From NCBI RefSeq assembly GCF_022647325.1, contig NZ_CP071405.1, positions 930,001 to 994,000 on the forward strand: 64,000 nt of DNA. Direction: 5' to 3'. Below, in pieces: positions 61,621 to 64,000 of this stretch (position 1 is its first letter; the number at the start of each line of letters is the position of its first letter). The notes under the pieces are model-generated. The model was given only the letters and a program-made list of their open reading frames with translations, was not told where the DNA came from and searched no databases. This stretch comes from Pantoea deleyi. Lineage in GTDB: Bacteria; Pseudomonadota; Gammaproteobacteria; Enterobacterales; Enterobacteriaceae. The position numbers and the translations under genes were made by a program.

Positions 61621-61644
61621 GCTCAGCAGGCGGCCCTGCTGAGC
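61621..61644 (-). terminator. Stem-loop downstream of the sugar operon
   Basis: GCTCAGCAG-gcggcc-CTGCTGAGC, a perfect 9-bp stem 57 bases after the ribokinase stop; no T run. Confidence 0.45.
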
Positions 61645-61700
61645 GTGACCTGAAAGCCGCCTGTGTTCAGATGACATCGCCGCAGATGCGGCCTCTCTGC

Positions 61701-62663
61701 TCAGGCGGTAAGCGTCTCAATCGGTTCAACAATGCACTCCGGATGCGCCTGCAGGCGGGTCAGCGCTTCGGCATACGAGGGCATGGAGTCGGCCGCGCCA
61801 GCACGCTCGACACAGAGTGAGGCAAAGGCCGCAGCAAAGCGCGCCGCCTGCGGCAGATCGTCGCCGGAGGCGAGCCGGGCGGCGAGCGCGCCGTTGAAGG
61901 CGTCGCCCGCGCCGGTGGTATCGCGCGGCTGCGCCGGAAAGAGCGGAATGCGCTGCTGCGCCTGAGGCGTTGAGAGCAGGGCGCCCGCTGTGCCCAGCGT
62001 AATGATCACCTGACGCGCCCCTTTCCGATGCAGCACCGCCGCGGCACGGCGGGCGCTGTCGAAATCGGTGACGGTCACGCCGCTGAGCTGGCTCGCTTCG
62101 GTGCTGTTAGGCGTCAGCAGATCGACCTTTGCCAGCAGCGCATCGCTGACTTTCTGCCAGGGGGCCGGATTGAGGATCACGAAGGTGCCGCTGGCACGGG
62201 CGTTATCGATCATACGCTGAATGGCGCTGAGATTATTCTCCAGCTGCACCAGCAGGATATCTGCGGCGGCTACCGTCGGCTGGCAGCGTGTCACCTCTGC
62301 GGCAGTCACGGTGGTATTGGCACCGGGATAGACCGAAATCATATTTTCCGCATCATCGCCTGCGACATAGATTAGCGCGTTACCGGTGGGCTTCTCCTTG
62401 CAGGTAAACAGCGTAATGGCGTCGAAGCCGGTTTTCTCCAGATGACGACGCGCAAAGAGGCCGAAATCGTCGTTACCCACCTTGCCGATGTAGTGCACCC
62501 GCGCGCCTGCGCGCAGCGCCGCCGTGGCCTGATTCGCGCCTTTACCGCCCGCGCCCATCATGCTGTGGTGCGCCGTCAGCGACTCACCCGGTAGCGGAAA
62601 GCGACGCATTACGGCCACGACATCGAGGTTAAACGAGCCGAAAACACACACTTTTCCTTTCAT
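61701..62663 (-). CDS. Ribokinase-family sugar kinase (PfkB)
   Basis: 320 residues. PfkB signatures: N-terminal GAGGKGANQA (about 37-46) and C-terminal DTTGAGDAF with the catalytic Asp (about 250-258); SFNLDVV at the sugar site resembles RbsK. Predicted to phosphorylate ribose or a related sugar or nucleoside; the operon context does not settle it. Starts inside the ROK kinase stop (4-base overlap). Confidence 0.85.
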   Translation of the reverse strand: MKGKVCVFGSFNLDVVAVMRRFPLPGESLTAHHSMMGAGGKGANQATAALRAGARVHYIGKVGNDDFGLFARRHLEKTGFDAITLFTCKEKPTGNALIYVAGDDAENMISVYPGANTTVTAAEVTRCQPTVAAADILLVQLENNLSAIQRMIDNARASGTFVILNPAPWQKVSDALLAKVDLLTPNSTEASQLSGVTVTDFDSARRAAAVLHRKGARQVIITLGTAGALLSTPQAQQRIPLFPAQPRDTTGAGDAFNGALAARLASGDDLPQAARFAAAFASLCVERAGAADSMPSYAEALTRLQAHPECIVEPIETLTA

Positions 62664-63556
62664 CCTGCGCTCCTGAACAGGCGTTCGGCGGCAAGACAGG
62701 CACCGCGACAGCCCGTGTAGTCGGTTGAGTGGCTGAAAATAATCTTCAGGTTTTCGCGTGTGACCGGTGGCCGCAGATGCTGCTGGATCTGGCTGCGCAG
62801 CAGGGCCAGCGGAAAATCTGCCATCGCCAGCACGCCGCCGCCGAGGATCAGATATTCCGGGTCGAGTATATTCATCTCGGTGGCGATCAGCTGCGCCAGC
62901 CGTCGCACAAACGCCTGAAGCTCTGGCTGTTCACCGTGGCGGGTAAACAGCGCGGCGATCGGCGTGTCGGCAGCGTTCTGCGCGGCCCAGTGACTCAGCC
63001 AGTGGCCTGAGGTCAGGGTCTCCGCACAGCCGCGATTGCCGCACGGGCAGGGGAGATCGTTCCCCGCGACCGGCACATGGCCCAGTTCACCGGCGCCGCC
63101 ATGCTCGCCGTGATAAAAGTGGCCATTCAGCCACAGGCTGTTGCCCATCCCGGTGCCGGGATAGAGGCCCACGGCGTTATCCGGCAACTGCTCCAGCTGC
63201 AGCAGGTCCCACAGCATCAGATGGTTCACATCCTTGTCCATCGCGACCGGCACGCCGAGCTGCGCCGCCAGACGCGCCGCCACCGGCTGGTGATCCAGCG
63301 CCTGAATAAAGGGCAGCGAGATCACCTGTTTCCTGTCGCGGCTGAGGATGCCGGGCAGCCCCAGCATGATGCCGCTGACCGGCTGCTGCTCCAGCGTTTC
63401 ATCAATCAGCTGTGCCAGCGCCTGCAGCGCGTCGGGCTGCTGCGCCCAGCTGGCGGTAGCCACCTTGCGAAAGCTGCTCCAGACGCCTCCCTCTTCCATC
63501 AGCTGCAGCCGGGTACCGGTGCCGCCGATATCGATACCGAGCCAGCGTGATCTCAT
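62660..63556 (-). CDS. alsK: ROK-family sugar kinase (AlsK-like)
   Basis: 298 residues. ATP loop DIGGTGTR, substrate region GLPGILSRDRK, catalytic Asp in AMDKDVNHLML, GTGMGNSLWLNG, and zinc motif CPCGNRGCAE (about 168-177). Together with the adjacent alsE-type epimerase this fits D-allose kinase (E. coli AlsK, 309 residues), though other hexoses are possible. Overlaps both neighbours by 4 bases. Confidence 0.8.
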   Translation of the reverse strand: MRSRWLGIDIGGTGTRLQLMEEGGVWSSFRKVATASWAQQPDALQALAQLIDETLEQQPVSGIMLGLPGILSRDRKQVISLPFIQALDHQPVAARLAAQLGVPVAMDKDVNHLMLWDLLQLEQLPDNAVGLYPGTGMGNSLWLNGHFYHGEHGGAGELGHVPVAGNDLPCPCGNRGCAETLTSGHWLSHWAAQNAADTPIAALFTRHGEQPELQAFVRRLAQLIATEMNILDPEYLILGGGVLAMADFPLALLRSQIQQHLRPPVTRENLKIIFSHSTDYTGCRGACLAAERLFRSAG

Positions 63557-64000
63557 GCGGACACCTTCGTCAGCCCCTGGGCCTCATCAATGCTGTCGCG
63601 CATCATCTCCCACGCGGTGGCCAAATCCTCATGAATATTGAACAGGCCGGAGGTGCCGACAATCAGCACTTCCGCACCCGCGCCGAGCAGCTGGTGATAG
63701 GTTCGGGTATTGCAGGAACCGTCGATCTCGATCAGATAGTGATAGCCGTGCTGCTCTTTGAGCGCCTTCAGCTCACGCACCTTCTCCACCATCTCCGGGA
63801 TAAAGGGCTGGCCGGCGTAGCCGGGATCGACCGTCATCACGGTGATCTTATCCAGCAGATGGATATAGTGCTGGATGTAGGACACCGGCGTGGCCGGATT
63901 CAGCACCACGCCCACCTTTTTACCGAAGCTGCGGATCAGGTTGATGACGCGGAACGCATCGCGGTTGATGGTCTCCGCGTGTGGACAGATATAGTCCGCG
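63553..64000 (-). CDS. alsE: D-allulose-6-phosphate 3-epimerase, AlsE type (3' part; cut by window end)
   Basis: The frame is open to the last base of the window, giving 148 C-terminal residues. Ribulose-phosphate 3-epimerase fold: metal-binding HAET region, KITVMTVDPGYAGQPFIPEMVEKV, IEIDGSCN and GAEVLIVGTSGLF. It matches AlsE more closely than Rpe. Overlaps the ROK kinase start by 4 bases (ATGA). An apparent GTG start at 63915 is internal. Confidence 0.85.
   Translation of the reverse strand, partial: ADYICPHAETINRDAFRVINLIRSFGKKVGVVLNPATPVSYIQHYIHLLDKITVMTVDPGYAGQPFIPEMVEKVRELKALKEQHGYHYLIEIDGSCNTRTYHQLLGAGAEVLIVGTSGLFNIHEDLATAWEMMRDSIDEAQGLTKVSA

Overview
This window looks like a piece of a Pantoea or closely related Erwiniaceae chromosome (Enterobacterales). 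The evidence is the gene-for-gene match to enterobacterial order from ffh to yfiF, proteins close to their E. coli counterparts in sequence and length, and Pantoea-like variable loops in the 16S rRNA gene. I found no insertion sequences, prophage or CRISPR array. All identifications come from reading the sequence and recalling known families; no database search was run.

Region by region. Positions 1-3460 hold the end of ffh and the translation operon rpsP-rimM-trmD-rplS. Positions 3490-7870 are an aromatic amino acid block: a GNAT gene, then aroF-tyrA behind a TyrR-type box, facing pheA with its phenylalanine leader peptide and attenuator. Positions 7957-13840 carry raiA, bamD, rluD-pgeF and clpB (sigma-32 type promoter). 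Positions 13960-19580 are a complete rRNA operon (16S, tRNA-Ile, tRNA-Ala, 23S, 5S). Then come kgtP, yfiM, pssA, patZ, tapT, trxC and yfiF.

At about 28.2 kb the order departs from E. coli. yfiF is joined directly to emrB, and the next stretch reads back through emrB-emrA-mprA, a ygaY-type MFS gene, nrdF-nrdE-nrdI-nrdH (with two NrdR boxes), ygaM and ygaC. Next are mmuP-mmuM (with MetJ boxes), a small lipoprotein, speG and a five-gene family-5 (peptide/nickel type) ABC importer. Divergent from the importer is an mgtA-type Mg2+ P-type ATPase with a very long leader and an unannotated 28-residue membrane peptide directly behind it. A RIO-type kinase, a cold-shock-domain protein and ymjA follow.

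Positions 52.7-61.5 kb are an AT-richer accessory island: a six-gene chaperone-usher fimbrial operon (major pilin, chaperone, usher, two minor pilins, two-domain adhesin), a CadC-like membrane regulator overlapping a FidL-like membrane protein, a stand-alone LuxR-type helix-turn-helix protein and an unknown 100-residue protein. The window ends in a sugar operon of an alsE-type epimerase (cut by the window end), a ROK kinase and a ribokinase-family kinase.

The most interesting unexplained features are the mgtA leader (two candidate leader peptides, one with three consecutive prolines, plus mutually exclusive hairpins), the 28-residue peptide behind mgtA, and the regulatory gene set and AT palindrome beside the fimbrial operon.
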